The position numbers were made by a program, and so were the translations under genes. DNA of 46,171 bases, taken from assembly GCA_027485675.1 (NCBI GenBank), contig JAIXQP010000020.1, positions 1 through 46,171 of the forward strand. The letters are read 5' to 3'. The notes below the pieces were generated by a model that was not told the origin of the DNA, did not search any database, and saw nothing but the letters and a program-made list of their open reading frames with translations. This document shows positions 45,009 through 46,171 of this stretch, piece after piece (the stretch's first letter is position 1; each line of letters starts with the position of its first letter). Origin of the DNA: Terriglobales bacterium (GTDB lineage: Bacteria > Acidobacteriota > Terriglobia > Bryobacterales > Bryobacteraceae).

Positions 45009-45724
45009 AGGAAGTACCTCTCCGTCAACGTGAACCCGCGCCCGTTCTCCGGGCGCGACAGCCGGCACGGATCGTGCAGCGTCGGCAGCGGTACCCGCTT
45101 CACCGTCAGCCCCACCGGCTTCGGCGCCCACGCCCCGCCCGGCGCCATCGGATGCGGGCACGTGCACAGAATCATGAGCGTGTTCATATCGCTCCGCAGT
45201 TCCACGGTCGAACCGGCTGGCGAGTGGCCCTCGACGTAGCGGAACGAGCCATCTTCTTCCACCACGACTTTGCTGAACAGGTTCACGCTCGCCGCGAAGT
45301 CCCGTTCGTTCATGCCGTACTTGGCCAGTTCCACCAGAATCAGGTCATGGGCATTGGTGTGCCAATCGTTCCGCAGGGTCTGATAGGAGCCCTCGCCGAA
45401 CTGCCGCGTCACGATGGCCTTGTTCGAAAAACCCGCCAGCGGATCGTGCCAGCCCAGGTCGTCGTGGGTGATGGAGGCGAGCACGCGGCCCATATCCGAA
45501 TACAGGCAATGGCCTTTCGTCAGATGCGCCGTATGCTGACACTTCAGCGTATCCGGCATGTTGTAACGCTCTACAAAGTTGTCAGCGTTATAGAAGAGTA
45601 CCGAGACGTTGGCGCCGCCCTCTGTATCCGTCACGCGCAATGCCGTGCCGCGCTTGAATACGTGGGACCAAATGCTGCCGCCGGGCAGGGACTCTTCCCA
45701 AAGGACAGACGTTTCCGTCGACAT
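45005..45724 (-). CDS. DUF1989 protein, second subunit of likely carboxyguanidine deiminase
   Basis: The 239-residue paralogue of the next gene is first in the operon. It shares [20 protein letters not shown] and the conserved region around [14 protein letters not shown], but lacks the NPC motif of its partner, which suggests different tasks for the two subunits. The ATG at 45724 has an AGGAG ribosome binding site. Ahead of it lies a C-rich, G-poor stretch and a short upstream frame. No transporter gene accompanies the operon in this window. Confidence 0.88.
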   Translation of the reverse strand: MSTETSVLWEESLPGGSIWSHVFKRGTALRVTDTEGGANVSVLFYNADNFVERYNMPDTLKCQHTAHLTKGHCLYSDMGRVLASITHDDLGWHDPLAGFSNKAIVTRQFGEGSYQTLRNDWHTNAHDLILVELAKYGMNERDFAASVNLFSKVVVEEDGSFRYVEGHSPAGSTVELRSDMNTLMILCTCPHPMAPGGAWAPKPVGLTVKRVPLPTLHDPCRLSRPENGRGFTLTERYFL

Positions 45725-45776
45725 GGGAATCTACTCCTGTGAAAGGGAAAGTGGGAAAAGGGGAAAGCGAGAACCG

Positions 45777-45833
45777 CTAGGAGAGCAAGGAGGGGGGACC
45801 GCAGCAGACATCCATCCGCGTCAACCGCAGCAT
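45777..45833 (-). CDS. Candidate regulatory upstream ORF with Cys-Cys motif
   Basis: An 18-codon frame, MLRLTRMDVCCGPPSLLS, ends 52 bases ahead of the first operon gene. The pattern RLTRxDVCC recalls short conserved leader peptides of bacteria that carry RLxxRxHVDLCR-like sequence and respond to cysteine. A GAGGAG lies upstream but farther away than usual. After its stop codon the leader is C-rich and G-poor (45736-45776), as Rho loading sites are. It is a candidate only. Confidence 0.3.
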   Translation of the reverse strand: MLRLTRMDVCCGPPSLLS

Positions 45834-46003
45834 GACGGCGAGGGAAACTTCTCCTCGGGTCTGGTTGGCGGCGGGGAGCTGCATCCCATAAGAATGGCAC
45901 GCCTCCGCACCCGCCGCGCAAGAAATTACTTCTAACCCTGATTCAAAAAACTAATCCTCGACCTGCCGCCCCGCCCGAGTCATCCCGGCAATCCCGCCAA
46001 CAA

Positions 46004-46171
46004 GAGCTCCCCCATCCCCGCCCGCAAACGCCCCCCGTCACCAACGCCCCACCACCCAACCATCAGCCGACCCCGCCGCCGAGCGCTCCCACTATCACCG
46101 CCCGCAAACGCCCCCGTCACCAACGCCCCACCACCCAACCATCAGCCGCCCCGCTGCCGAGCGTTCCCCCA
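46004..46171. repeat. Tandem repeat, 77-78 bp unit, running out of the window
   Basis: Copy one (46004-46080, 77 bases) and copy two (46081-46158, 78 bases) are highly similar, each with GAGC at the start, GCCCGCAAACG in the first third and CCACCACCCAACCATCAGCC later. A third copy begins at 46159. The plus strand of the unit is about two thirds C and has very few T. The unit length is not a multiple of three and no frame stays open through both copies, so it is probably not coding. The stretch from 45834 to 46003 shows no gene either. Confidence 0.85.

Noticed and set aside
45725-45960. Guanidine riboswitch (types I-III) ahead of the DUF1989 operon
   Set aside because: I looked for the type I core (AGGGTTCC, CCGAGAG, AAAAGCCCGGGAGA) and for paired ACGR loops of types II and III on the minus strand. 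None is present in recognisable form.

Overview
The window is a 46 kb chromosomal fragment, probably from an Acidobacteriota of the Bryobacterales/Solibacter type. This assignment is an inference from gene content: a transglutaminase/ATP-grasp operon, a Tat-exported sugar isomerase, an ilvBNC-cimA operon, lineage-restricted small proteins and fairly high GC. No rRNA or other strong marker confirms it.

Layout. Positions 1-500 hold the start of a tufB-type operon on the minus strand: tRNA-Thr(TGT), tRNA-Tyr(GTA), tRNA-Thr(GGT), tuf. Positions 516-7274 hold a minus-strand operon of two transglutaminase-like proteins around a circularly permuted ATP-grasp/alpha-E fusion. A secreted beta-propeller protein follows (7405-8577). 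Next comes mobile-element territory: a DDE-transposase remnant and an IS110-family element whose 5' non-coding end is structured and may encode a bridge RNA.

Positions 10895-27661 are a compact, one-direction cassette of 15 virion genes: terminase, portal, scaffold, P22-like coat, connectors, tail tube, tail chaperones, a very short tape measure, distal tail proteins, a Cys-rich hub, and a TIM-barrel tail protein. I see no integrase, repressor, replication or lysis gene and no attachment repeats. The genes look intact. The tail-chaperone pair keeps a slippery heptamer (A AAA AAC) followed by what reads as an H-type pseudoknot. The cassette resembles gene transfer agent clusters in content and order, but it could equally be a decaying prophage.

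Positions 27736-32874 are the branched-chain amino acid operon ilvB-ilvN-ilvC-cimA. It is preceded by a Val/Leu/Ile-rich leader peptide and a strong terminator, which is the architecture of ribosome-mediated attenuation. After tRNA-Arg(TCT), 33-39 kb carries housekeeping and hypothetical genes (AI-2E family transporter, ruvX, mltG, a PhzF-family protein). Positions 39067-45724 are a tightly overlapping minus-strand operon: two DUF1989 proteins, a biotin-dependent urea/guanidine carboxylase and allophanate hydrolase. This gene set fits guanidine breakdown to ammonia and CO2. A short upstream ORF with a Cys-Cys motif precedes it. The window ends in a 77-78 bp tandem repeat. By eye, the plus strand changes from G-rich on the left to strongly C-rich right of about 33 kb, regardless of gene direction.
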